Positions 50,482 through 62,865 of a DNA stretch of 64,000 bases are shown piece after piece. Origin of the DNA: Streptomyces sp. NBC_01304 (GTDB taxonomy: Bacteria; Actinomycetota; Actinomycetes; Streptomycetales; Streptomycetaceae); NCBI RefSeq assembly GCF_035975855.1, contig NZ_CP109055.1, positions 8,370,001-8,434,000 on the forward strand. Direction: 5' to 3'. Under the pieces are notes generated by a model. It worked only from the letters and a program-made list of their open reading frames with translations, did not search any database and was not told the origin of the DNA. Position 1 is the stretch's first letter. Every line of letters starts with the position of its first letter. The translations under genes and the position numbers were made by a program.

Positions 50482-50799
50482 TCAGCGCACCCCGCGCTCC
50501 CGCTCCTCCACGAACGCGTTGGCCCCTCCCTGACGCGCCTCTCGCACCGCTCGGCGCCGGGGCGCCTCACGGCTTCGAGCCGCTGCGCCGGACTCCGTCC
50601 GTCGACCGTCGGTCACGCCTTCAGCGCACCCCGCGCTCCCGCTCCTCCACGAACGCGTTGGCCCCTCCCTGACGCGCCTCTCGCACCGCTCGGCGCCGGG
50701 GCGCCTCACGGCTTCGAGCCGCTGCGCCGGACTCCGTCCGTCGACCGTCGGCCACGCCTTCAGCGCACCCCGCGCTCCCGCTCCTCCACGAACGCGTTG
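50482..50799. repeat. 139-bp tandem duplication of the 3' end of the next gene
   Basis: Two complete units, 50482-50620 and 50621-50759, differ by one base (T/C near the end). Their first 40 bp equal 50760-50799, the stop codon and last 12 codons of the minus-strand gene at 50760-51548. So the end of that gene plus about 99 bp of flank has been copied twice, downstream of the real stop. The units contain no intact gene. This fills the 354-bp gap after the second chaplin together with its terminator. Confidence 0.92.
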
Positions 50800-51548
50800 T
50801 ACGCGGCCACCTGGGCCCGCCGAGCGGTCCGCTCCACCGGCCGCAGGGCCAGCGCCCGAGAGCTCATCTCCGAGGCGCTCACGGCCCCGCCGTGCCCGTT
50901 CTCGTACGCCACCGAAATCAGCAGCCCCACCCGCTGAGCCAGCTCCAACACCCGTACCGCACGCGGCGGATACCCGGGCGCCAACACCTCACGCCCCGCC
51001 TCGGCCCGCGCCCGATACGCGTCGATCGCCGCCTCGGCCACCGGCCCCGACCCGGCCACATCGAGCCGCGCAAGCACCGCCGTCGCCTCGCGCAGCGCTT
51101 CCGCGAGCTCCCGCTCGGCCTCACCGAGCGACGGCACGTCCGCGGGCGGCGCCTCCCGCACCGGCAGGCAGTGCCAGACGACCTCCACATGCACATCGCC
51201 CTCGGGCCCGGCCTCGTACACCTCGGGCACCAGTCCCAGCGCGACCCCCTGGCAGACGACCGCCTCCTCCGCGTCGAGCGCCCGCGCATTGAACTCGGGT
51301 GGCCCGCTCAGCCCCAGCGGATGTCCAGGCGCCGGCAGCGCCACCCGCAGCCCGGTCGCCCCGAGGGCCCGCAGCCGGCCAAGTGCCAAAGTCAGTCCGA
51401 CCTGCCCCGACTCCCCGGGCAGCCCCTCGACCCGGTGCACCGCGTCCTCGCCGACGATGGCAAGGACAGCGTCATCAGGGGATACAAGTCCCGCAATCAG
51501 GGCATTTCCCCAAGAGGCCAAGAGGCCCGAGCGTGGTTCCGTGAGCAT
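50760..51548 (-). CDS. Conserved streptomycete protein of unknown function
   Basis: 262 residues from ATG 51548. I do not recognise the family. It is Ala/Glu-rich with helical character, and ends NAFVEERERGVR, the piece repeated in the flanking tandem units. The N-terminal half (AVLAIVGEDAVHRVEGLPG, LRALGATGLRVALPAPG) looks like an alpha/beta fold with no nucleotide-binding motif. Divergent from an ABC ATPase by 142 bp. Confidence 0.75.
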   Translation of the reverse strand: MLTEPRSGLLASWGNALIAGLVSPDDAVLAIVGEDAVHRVEGLPGESGQVGLTLALGRLRALGATGLRVALPAPGHPLGLSGPPEFNARALDAEEAVVCQGVALGLVPEVYEAGPEGDVHVEVVWHCLPVREAPPADVPSLGEAERELAEALREATAVLARLDVAGSGPVAEAAIDAYRARAEAGREVLAPGYPPRAVRVLELAQRVGLLISVAYENGHGGAVSASEMSSRALALRPVERTARRAQVAAYNAFVEERERGVR

Positions 51549-51690
51549 GGACACCAGCCTAAGGACCGTACTGGCGGTGGGAGCCGCCGGGCGGTGGCGT
51601 AAGTTTTCCCAAGGGGGCTTCCCTGCGGGCCACGCCCACAGGGGCAAGCGGACAGCCGAGACTGAGACTGCAATGGGAGACAACGCGCTC

Positions 51691-52482
51691 ATGAGCGATG
51701 TGCTGGAGCTGGTGGACGTATCCGTGGTCCGCGAGGGCAGGGCTCTGGTGGACCAGGTCTCCTGGTCGGTCAAGGAAGGCGAGCGCTGGGTCATCCTCGG
51801 CCCCAACGGCGCGGGCAAGACCACCCTGCTCAACGTCGCCTCCAGCTACCTGTTCCCGAGCAATGGCACCGCCACGATCCTCGGCGACACCCTCGGCAAG
51901 GTGGACGTCTTCGAGCTGCGCCCGCGCATCGGCATGGCCGGCATCGCGATCGCCGACAAGCTCCCCAAGAGCCAGACCGTCCTGCAGACCGTCCTCACCG
52001 CCGCGTACGGCATGACCGCCGGCTGGAACGAGGCGTACGAGGACGTCGACGAGCAGCGCGCCCGCGCTTTCCTCGACCGCCTCGGCATGACCGAGTTCCT
52101 GGACCGCCGCTTCGGCACCCTCTCCGAGGGCGAGCGCAAGCGCACCATGATCGCCCGCGCCCTGATGACCGACCCCGAGCTGCTCCTCCTCGACGAGCCC
52201 GCCGCCGGCCTGGACCTCGGCGGCCGCGAGGACCTAGTACGCCGCCTCGGCCGCCTGGCCCGCGACCCGATCGCCCCCTCGATGATCATGGTCACGCACC
52301 ACGTCGAGGAGATCGCCCCCGGCTTCACCCACGTCCTCATGATCCGCCAGGGCAAGGTCCTCGCCGCGGGCCCGCTCGAGCTCGAGCTCACCTCGCGCAA
52401 CCTCTCGCTCTGCTTCGGCCTCCCGCTGGTCGTCGAACAGAACGGCGAGCGCTGGACCGCCCAGGGTCTGCCCATCGCCTGA
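51691..52482 (+). CDS. ABC transporter ATP-binding protein
   Basis: 263 residues from ATG 51691 (GGAGA nine bases upstream; ATG 51673 is the alternative). Walker A ILGPNGAGKTTL near 40, signature TLSEGERKR near 145, Walker B ELLLLDEPAAGLD, and switch His in MVTHHVEEI. The signature Gly/Gln pattern and length resemble the YlmA/ModF-like group without a known permease; no membrane gene is coupled. The role (transport or translation-related) is undecided. Confidence 0.88.
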   Translation: MSDVLELVDVSVVREGRALVDQVSWSVKEGERWVILGPNGAGKTTLLNVASSYLFPSNGTATILGDTLGKVDVFELRPRIGMAGIAIADKLPKSQTVLQTVLTAAYGMTAGWNEAYEDVDEQRARAFLDRLGMTEFLDRRFGTLSEGERKRTMIARALMTDPELLLLDEPAAGLDLGGREDLVRRLGRLARDPIAPSMIMVTHHVEEIAPGFTHVLMIRQGKVLAAGPLELELTSRNLSLCFGLPLVVEQNGERWTAQGLPIA

Positions 52483-52523
52483 CCTCTGTCGCCGCAGGTG
52501 CCCGCGCACCTACCATTGACCAT

Positions 52524-52952
52524 GTGGACATCGACGCATGGGTGTGGTGGCTGATCGGCGCGGTCGGACTCGGAATTCCGCTCGTCCTGACCGCGATGCC
52601 GGAATTCGGCATGCTCTCCGCCGGCGCAGTCGCCGCCGCCGTGACCGCAGGTCTCGGCGGCGGCATCGTTCTCCAGGTCATCGTCTTCGCCGCCGTCTCG
52701 GTGGCGCTGATCGCAGTCGTACGCCCCATCGCCACCCGGCACCGCGCCCAGCGGCCCCAACTGGCCACGGGCATCGACGCGTTGAAGGGCAAACAGGCCC
52801 TCGTACTGGAACGCGTGGACGGCGACGGCGGCCGCATCAAGCTCGCCGGAGAAGTCTGGTCCGCCCGCCCGCTCGATGCGGAGCAGGCCTTCGAAGTGGG
52901 CCAGCAGGTCGACGTCGTGGAGATCGACGGAGCCACGGCCGTCGTGATGTAA
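52524..52952 (+). CDS. NfeD family membrane protein
   Basis: 142 residues from GTG 52524. Three membrane helices in the first 75 residues, then the NfeD OB-fold domain (GIDALKGKQALVLERVDGDG, RIKLAGEVWSARPL, VDVVEIDGATAVV). It is followed after 115 bp by an SPFH gene, the standard partner: NfeD proteins work with stomatin/flotillin-like proteins in membrane microdomains. Confidence 0.92.
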   Translation: MDIDAWVWWLIGAVGLGIPLVLTAMPEFGMLSAGAVAAAVTAGLGGGIVLQVIVFAAVSVALIAVVRPIATRHRAQRPQLATGIDALKGKQALVLERVDGDGGRIKLAGEVWSARPLDAEQAFEVGQQVDVVEIDGATAVVM

Positions 52953-53067
52953 GCCGGTACGCCGGATCAACCCGGACGCAAGCCGCCGAACTCCCCACAC
53001 GCCACGCGGCGTTCTGACAGACTCGACCATCAAGATCTTCTAGAGCTCGGAAGGGCACGGGAGCACG

Positions 53068-53997
53068 ATGCAACCGATCATCATCGTCCTGATCATCCTG
53101 GTGGTGCTCGTCTTCATCGCCCTGATCAAGACGATCCAGGTCATCCCGCAGGCCAGCGCCGCCATCGTGGAACGCTTCGGCCGCTACACGCGCACGCTCA
53201 ACGCCGGCCTGAACATCGTCGTCCCCTTCATCGACTCGATCCGCAACCGCATCGACCTCCGCGAGCAGGTCGTGCCCTTCCCACCGCAGCCGGTGATCAC
53301 CCAGGACAACCTGGTCGTCAACATCGACACGGTCATCTACTACCAGGTGACCGACGCCCGCGCGGCCACGTACGAAGTCGCCTCCTACATCCAGGCGATC
53401 GAGCAGCTGACGGTCACCACCCTGCGAAACATCATCGGTGGCATGGACCTCGAGCGGACCCTGACCTCCCGCGAGGAGATCAACGCCGCCCTGCGCGGAG
53501 TCCTCGACGAGGCCACCGGCAAGTGGGGCATCCGCGTCAACCGCGTCGAGCTGAAGGCGATCGAGCCGCCCACCTCCATCCAGGACTCGATGGAGAAGCA
53601 GATGCGCGCCGACCGTGACAAGCGCGCCGCGATCCTCACCGCCGAAGGTATCCGCCAGTCGCAGATCCTCACCGCGGAGGGCGAGAAGCAGTCCGCGATC
53701 CTGCGCGCCGAAGGTGAGGCCAAGGCCGCGGCCCTGCGCGCAGAGGGCGAAGCACAAGCCATCCGTACGGTCTTCGAGTCGATCCACGCGGGCGACGCGG
53801 ACCAGAAGCTCCTCGCGTATCAGTACCTCCAGATGCTCCCGAAGATCGCCGAAGGTGACGCGAACAAGCTCTGGATCGTCCCCAGCGAGATCGGCGACGC
53901 CCTCAAGGGCCTGTCCGGCGCCATGGGCAACTTCGGCCCGATGGGCGGCGGCTCGGGAAGCGGCACCGAGCGCCGCGAAAAGCCGCCGGTCGACTGA
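53068..53997 (+). CDS. SPFH/Band 7/PHB domain protein (stomatin/QmcA-like)
   Basis: 309 residues, ATG 53068. One N-terminal membrane helix (IIIVLIILVVLVFIALI), the SPFH domain (IPQASAAIVERFGRYTRTLN, LREQVVPFPPQPVITQDN, YYQVTDARAATYEVASY, MDLERTLTSREEIN), and a helical stretch of repeated Glu-Gly-Glu units (AEGIRQSQILTAEGEKQ, AEGEAKAAALRAEGEAQ) that drives oligomerisation. It probably scaffolds a membrane microdomain with NfeD. A strong terminator follows. Confidence 0.94.
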   Translation: MQPIIIVLIILVVLVFIALIKTIQVIPQASAAIVERFGRYTRTLNAGLNIVVPFIDSIRNRIDLREQVVPFPPQPVITQDNLVVNIDTVIYYQVTDARAATYEVASYIQAIEQLTVTTLRNIIGGMDLERTLTSREEINAALRGVLDEATGKWGIRVNRVELKAIEPPTSIQDSMEKQMRADRDKRAAILTAEGIRQSQILTAEGEKQSAILRAEGEAKAAALRAEGEAQAIRTVFESIHAGDADQKLLAYQYLQMLPKIAEGDANKLWIVPSEIGDALKGLSGAMGNFGPMGGGSGSGTERREKPPVD

Positions 53998-54012
53998 GGA
54001 AACGCAAGCAAC

Positions 54013-54049
54013 ACTGAAGCCCGCCTTCGCGAGGAAGGCGGGCTTCAGT
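54013..54049 (+). terminator. Terminator after the SPFH gene
   Basis: A perfect 16-bp inverted repeat (54013-54028 and 54034-54049) with a 5-nt loop, 15 bp after the stop, facing the convergent HNH gene (stop at 54075). Confidence 0.92.
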
Positions 54050-54074
54050 CGTTACGTACGCAGATACTGATGCG

Positions 54075-54593
54075 CTACGCCGCTGCCGGCTGCGGCAACC
54101 AGTCCGGAAGGCCGGACCGGCCCTCAGCACTCATCGAGAGCAGCATCGCATCGCTCGGCGACGGGATGAACGGGGCGAAGAGCAGCGGCATCCCCGCCTC
54201 CTCCGGCGTCCGGTTCGCCTTGCGGTGGTTGTCCTCGGCGCACGAGGCCACCGTGTTCAGCCAGGAGTCCGCACCACCCCGCGACCGCGGCACCACGTGG
54301 TCCACCGTGGTCGCCCGCCTGCCGCAGAAGGCGCACTTGTGCCCGTCCCGTATCAGGACACCCCGCCGCGACCACGGCGCATGTCTTCGGAACGGCACCC
54401 TGACGAACCGGCAGAGCCTGATCACCCGGGGAACCGGCATGTCCACGGCCGCTCCACGCATCCGCAGCTCGGGGTGGGCGTGCTCGACGACGGCCTTGTC
54501 GGTCAGAACCAGTACGACGGCCCGGTTCAGCGACACCGTCGACAACGGCTCGAAGCTCGCGTTCAGTACCAGCGTGTCCCGCATTTCGCCCAC
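54075..54593 (-). CDS. HNH endonuclease family protein
   Basis: 172 residues, ATG 54593. N-terminal segment VLNASFEPLSTVSLNRAVVL is the common HNH lead-in. The nuclease core is CAFCGRRATTVDHVVPRSRG with the Cys pair and the DH of the beta-beta-alpha-metal motif, then SWLNTVASCAEDNHRKANRT with the second Cys and the Asn/Lys. Single-chain HNH proteins of this kind are common and mostly uncharacterised; no restriction or phage genes are adjacent. Confidence 0.9.
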   Translation of the reverse strand: MGEMRDTLVLNASFEPLSTVSLNRAVVLVLTDKAVVEHAHPELRMRGAAVDMPVPRVIRLCRFVRVPFRRHAPWSRRGVLIRDGHKCAFCGRRATTVDHVVPRSRGGADSWLNTVASCAEDNHRKANRTPEEAGMPLLFAPFIPSPSDAMLLSMSAEGRSGLPDWLPQPAAA

Positions 54594-54677
54594 CCTCCCG
54601 TGTGCACCCGCCCACCCCGCGGCGGACTGGGATCAACTCTGGCCGGGCGCGCCGCAATGGACAACGCAATAAAAAAT

Positions 54678-54713
54678 GCCCGCCCCTGATCACTTCCATG
54701 ACCAGAGGCGGGC
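54678..54713 (-). terminator. Rho-independent terminator after the YbhB-like gene
   Basis: On the minus strand, arms 54713-54699 and 54692-54678 (15 bp, two G-U pairs) with a 6-nt loop are followed by ATTTTTTATT. It lies 17 bp after the stop at 54731. One of the few in the window with a clear T-tract. Confidence 0.93.
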
Positions 54714-54730
54714 AAACAACCGGTGAACGG

Positions 54731-55264
54731 TCAGTTGTCCGAAGGCGCGGTGTACTCACCGACGAGCTGGGCGCGCGCCAACGTGTGGAACCGCAGATTG
54801 AAGCCGACGGCCGCGGGCGAGGTGTCCGCGTCCGGCCCGAGCTTCTCCGTGTCCACGGCGTACACCGTGAACACATAGCGGTGGTGCTCACCGGCCGGGG
54901 GAGCGGCACCGCCGAAGTCCTTGGTCCCGTAGTCGTTCCGCGCGTGCACGGCACCCTCGGGAAGGCCCTCGAACTTGCCGCTGCCCGCACCCACCGGGAG
55001 CTCGGTGACCGAGACCGGGACATCGAACAGCACCCAGTGCCAGAACCCGCTGCCCGTCGGGGCGTCCGGATCGAAACAGGTCACCGCGAAACTCTTCGTC
55101 TCGGCGGGGAACCCCTCCCAGCGCAGCTGCGGCGACACATTCCCCGCAGCGAGCACCTGGGCGTCGTCCAGGACTTCACCCGGCGCGACGTCCTCACTCA
55201 GCACCGTGAACGACGGCACCTGAGGCAGGAAGTCATGGGGAAGCGGCGGCCTCTTGTCAGTCAC
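54731..55264 (-). CDS. YbhB/YbcL family PEBP (Raf kinase inhibitor-like) protein
   Basis: 177 residues. PEBP fold with the anion-binding site: [31 protein letters not shown] includes DPDAP (as pieces DPDAP and GFWHW), then [20 protein letters not shown] and [12 protein letters not shown]. Bacterial members bind phosphorylated ligands; function is open. It ends in its own terminator. Confidence 0.92.
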   Translation of the reverse strand: MTDKRPPLPHDFLPQVPSFTVLSEDVAPGEVLDDAQVLAAGNVSPQLRWEGFPAETKSFAVTCFDPDAPTGSGFWHWVLFDVPVSVTELPVGAGSGKFEGLPEGAVHARNDYGTKDFGGAAPPAGEHHRYVFTVYAVDTEKLGPDADTSPAAVGFNLRFHTLARAQLVGEYTAPSDN

Positions 55265-55306
55265 GTCAGAACCTCCAGTCCAGCGGTCACACCTGCGCCC
55301 CAGAGC

Positions 55307-56089
55307 CTAGGCCCAGTTGCGCTTGCCACCGACGGCCGAGAGCCACTGGTTCAGGAACGCGGCCCAGTCGGTCCCCTGGAAGTCGTTCAGCCCGACCTTG
55401 AAGGACTTGTACGAGTCGCTGCCCTCACTGAACAGACCCGGCTTCTTGTCCATCTCCAGGACGACGTCCATCTCGCGGTCGTCCGCGACGAAGCTCAGCT
55501 CGACCTGGTTGATGCCGCGGTACTGCTGCGGCGGGTAGAACTCGATCTCCTGGTAGAAGGGCAGCTTCTGCCGCGTACCCCGGATGTGCCCGCGCTCCAT
55601 GTCCGCGCTCTTGAAGCGGAAGCCCAGCTGGATGAAGGCATCCAGGATCGCCTGCTGCGCCGGCAGCGGGTGCACGCTGATCGGGTCCAGGTCACCGGAG
55701 TCCACGGCCCGCGCGATCTCGAGCTCGGTGGTCACACCGATGTTCATGCCCCGCAGGTTCGTGCCGTCGATGCTCGTGATCGGCGTCTCCCAGGGGATCT
55801 CGAGCCCGAACTGCACGGCGTAGACCTGACCTGCCTGCAGCTTGAAGGCACCGCCGAGCCGCTGCTTGGTGAACTCGATGTCCTGCTTGACCTCCTGGTC
55901 ACCGCCCTCGACCTCGACCCGCGCCTGCAGCCCGACGGCCAGCGCCTCGATGTCCTGGTCGACGGACCCGCCCTGGATCCGCACCTCACCCTGGACGACC
56001 CCACCGGGTACGACGTTCACCTCAGTGAGCACGGTCTCCACCGAAGCACCGCCGGCGCCCATGCTCGCGAGCAGCTTCTTGAACCCCAT
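55307..56089 (-). CDS. Spo0M/SpoOM-type sporulation control protein
   Basis: 260 residues, ATG 56089. Arrestin-like Spo0M family: start MGFKKLLASMGAGGASVET, VVPGGVVQGEVRIQGGSVDQ, DIEALAVGLQARVEVEGGD, and AGQVYAVQFGLEIPWETPIT. In Bacillus, Spo0M affects sporulation and cell shape. The C-terminal part ends with an LNDFQGTDWAAFLNQWL helix. Preceded on the same strand by no close partner. Confidence 0.9.
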   Translation of the reverse strand: MGFKKLLASMGAGGASVETVLTEVNVVPGGVVQGEVRIQGGSVDQDIEALAVGLQARVEVEGGDQEVKQDIEFTKQRLGGAFKLQAGQVYAVQFGLEIPWETPITSIDGTNLRGMNIGVTTELEIARAVDSGDLDPISVHPLPAQQAILDAFIQLGFRFKSADMERGHIRGTRQKLPFYQEIEFYPPQQYRGINQVELSFVADDREMDVVLEMDKKPGLFSEGSDSYKSFKVGLNDFQGTDWAAFLNQWLSAVGGKRNWA

Positions 56090-56264
56090 GACTCTCCTCC
56101 CCAGGCCACGCCTGGTGGCTCGAACCTTGATCTCTGTTGCTGATCTCTGTGTTGCTCTCTACAAACGCGAACCAGCACCGACCGGTTCCGCGCCCTCACC
56201 CTGGCAAGCCGGATGACCCGTGACCACAGTTGCGCCCGTATCCGTTGCACTACGCTCGTACGCC

Positions 56265-56906
56265 ATGATCGCGGCCCCCGACCGTACGCCCCTGCCCCGC
56301 TCCTTCTTCGACCGCCCCGTCCTGGAAGTCGCCCCCGACCTCCTGGGGCGCACTCTCGTGCGCCGCACACCGGACGGTCCGATCGAACTCCGCCTCACAG
56401 AGGTCGAGGCGTACGCGGGTGCGGCCGACCCCGGCTCCCACGCCTATCGCGGCCGGACCGCCCGCAACGGCGTGATGTTCGGCCCGCCAGGTCACGCATA
56501 CGTCTACTTCACCTACGGCATGTGGCACTGCCTCAACCTGGTGTGCGGTCCGGAGGGCCACGCGAGCGGCGTCCTGCTGCGTGCGGGCGAGATCGTCGCC
56601 GGCGCGGAGCTCACCCGGGAGCGACGACAATCGGCCCGCAACGACAAGGAACTGGCCAAAGGCCCGGCCCGCCTGGCCACCGCCCTCGATGTTGACCGCA
56701 GCCTGGACGGCACGGACGTCTGCGCGGGCCCCCGTTCCCCGCTCTCCCTCCTCACGGGCACGCCCACCCCGGCCGACCAGGTACGCAACGGTCCCCGCAC
56801 AGGGGTGTCGGGTGAGGGAGGCGTCCACCCCTGGCGCTTCTGGACCGCCAACGACCCGACGGTGAGCCCTTATCGGGCCCATACGCCCCGGCGGAGGGCG
56901 ACTTGA
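56265..56906 (+). CDS. 3-methyladenine DNA glycosylase (AAG/MPG family)
   Basis: 213 residues from ATG 56265; an in-frame GTG at 56220 is less likely because TTGCGC (56228-56233) and TACGCT (56249-56254) look like its promoter, giving a very short leader. AAG motifs: [30 protein letters not shown] with the catalytic Glu, [24 protein letters not shown] and [10 protein letters not shown]. Excises alkylated purines in base excision repair. The gene's last codons overlap the -35 box of the rRNA promoter. Confidence 0.92.
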   Translation: MIAAPDRTPLPRSFFDRPVLEVAPDLLGRTLVRRTPDGPIELRLTEVEAYAGAADPGSHAYRGRTARNGVMFGPPGHAYVYFTYGMWHCLNLVCGPEGHASGVLLRAGEIVAGAELTRERRQSARNDKELAKGPARLATALDVDRSLDGTDVCAGPRSPLSLLTGTPTPADQVRNGPRTGVSGEGGVHPWRFWTANDPTVSPYRAHTPRRRAT

Positions 56907-56931
56907 CGCACCTGTGGGCGATCCGTAATGT
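56903..56931 (+). promoter_or_regulatory. Strong vegetative promoter upstream of the rRNA operon
   Basis: TTGACG (56903-56908) and TAATGT (56926-56931) with a 17-bp spacer, close to the HrdB/sigma-70 consensus. The -35 overlaps the stop codon of the glycosylase gene. It is the most distal of the apparent tandem rRNA promoters, about 600 bp before the 16S gene. Confidence 0.7.
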
Positions 56932-57535
56932 AGTCCGAGCCGCTTGAACCGGGTACTGCCTTCGACAGCAGCCGGGAGCGGCCAACCCACTACCTACTGA
57001 ACACCCTCAACGGGGTCAATTTCGGCATGCCGAAATTCGAACCCGAGTGACTCGATTATGAGCCGCCAAGGGAATCGGTTAACGTAGCGGCAGCCGAAAG
57101 GCGAATGGCTCCCAACGGCCACGGATTCGAATTCCACACCGGAAACGGAATGGGAAAAGGATCTGGTAGAGTTGGAAACGCCGAAAGGGAAACGCGAAAG
57201 CGAAAACCTGGAAAGCGCCGAGGAAGTCGGACAGGAAAGCGTCTGATAGAGTCGGAAACGCAAGATCGAAGGGAAGCGCCCGGAGGAAAGCCCGAGAGGG
57301 TGAGTACAAAGGAAGCGTCCGTTCCTTGAGAACTCAACAGCGTGCCAAAAATCAACGCCAGATATGTTGATACCCCGTCCACGGCCAATCTTGGCCGGGG
57401 ATGAGGTTCCTTTGAAAAAGTCCTGCCGATCTACACCGGTTGGTAGGCAAACACAGCGAGGACGCTGTGAACGACCGGGACTATTCCTCCTGGTTGTTCC
57501 GCTCTCGTGGTGTCATCCCGATTACGGGAAAACAT
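56932..57535 (+). promoter_or_regulatory. rRNA leader region with tandem promoter-like elements and a 20-bp palindrome
   Basis: No protein or tRNA gene is visible. It holds the perfect palindrome AATTTCGGCATGCCGAAATT (57018-57037), -10-like TAACGT (57080-57085) and two TAGAGT boxes (57167-57172, 57247-57252) in the similar contexts TAGAGTTGGAAACG and TAGAGTCGGAAACG, as in other streptomycete rRNA promoters. TTGAGAACTCAACAG (57326-57340), also seen before the 23S gene, follows. Bases 57335-57346 form the 16S processing stem with 59232-59243. The palindrome and CGAAAGCG-type repeats are not otherwise explained. Confidence 0.7.
57335..57346 (+). other. 16S rRNA processing stem, 5' arm (pairs with 59232-59243)
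   Basis: CAACAGCGTGCC is exactly complementary to GGCACGCTGTTG at 59232-59243 in the internal spacer. The stem would bracket the 16S gene and form the RNase III site that releases pre-16S rRNA. Confidence 0.85.
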
Positions 57536-62487
<4,952 letters not shown>

Positions 62488-62620
62488 CTCAGTTGCTCGC
62501 GTCCACTGTGTTAGTTCTGAAGTAACGAACAGCTGTTGCCGGCTGAACAGTTCCTCAATTAAAGAGTGTGCTTGTTCGCTGCCCTGTTCATTGCCCTGAT
62601 TTCTGGGGCTACTTGAAAGG

Positions 62621-62738
62621 GTTTCGGTGGTCATAGCGTGAGGGAAACGCCCGGTTACATTCCGAACCCGGAAGCTAAGCCTCACAGCGCCGATGGTACT
62701 GCAGGGGGGACCCTGTGGGAGAGTAGGACGCCGCCGAA
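62621..62738 (+). rRNA. rrf: 5S ribosomal RNA
   Basis: Starts GTTTCGGTGGTCATAGCGTG, contains CCCGGTTACATTCCGAACCC and GATGGTACTGCAGGGG, and ends GGACGCCGCCGAAC, whose CGGCG/CGCCG ends close helix I. About 118 nt. It lies 133 bp after the 23S gene and is followed by the operon terminator. Confidence 0.96.
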
Positions 62739-62749
62739 CAATTATTTGA

Positions 62750-62795
62750 GGACCCTTGGTCCCAGCGTTCACGCTGGGACCAAGGGTCCTTTTTT
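62750..62795 (+). terminator. rRNA operon terminator
   Basis: A perfect 18-bp inverted repeat (62750-62767 and 62772-62789) with loop TTCA and a run of six T (62790-62795), 12 bp after the 5S gene: a canonical intrinsic terminator. Confidence 0.97.
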
Positions 62796-62865
62796 GTATT
62801 TCCCGAAGCGCGGCCGGTAGTCGGTTGCGTGAGAATGACTGTGGTACCGAAGACTAGGAGTCACG

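Noticed and set aside
50482..50709. Small minus-strand frame in the tandem duplication units
   Set aside because: It is made only of duplicated gene-end sequence read across unit borders, has no ribosome site and repeats the same C-terminal peptide.
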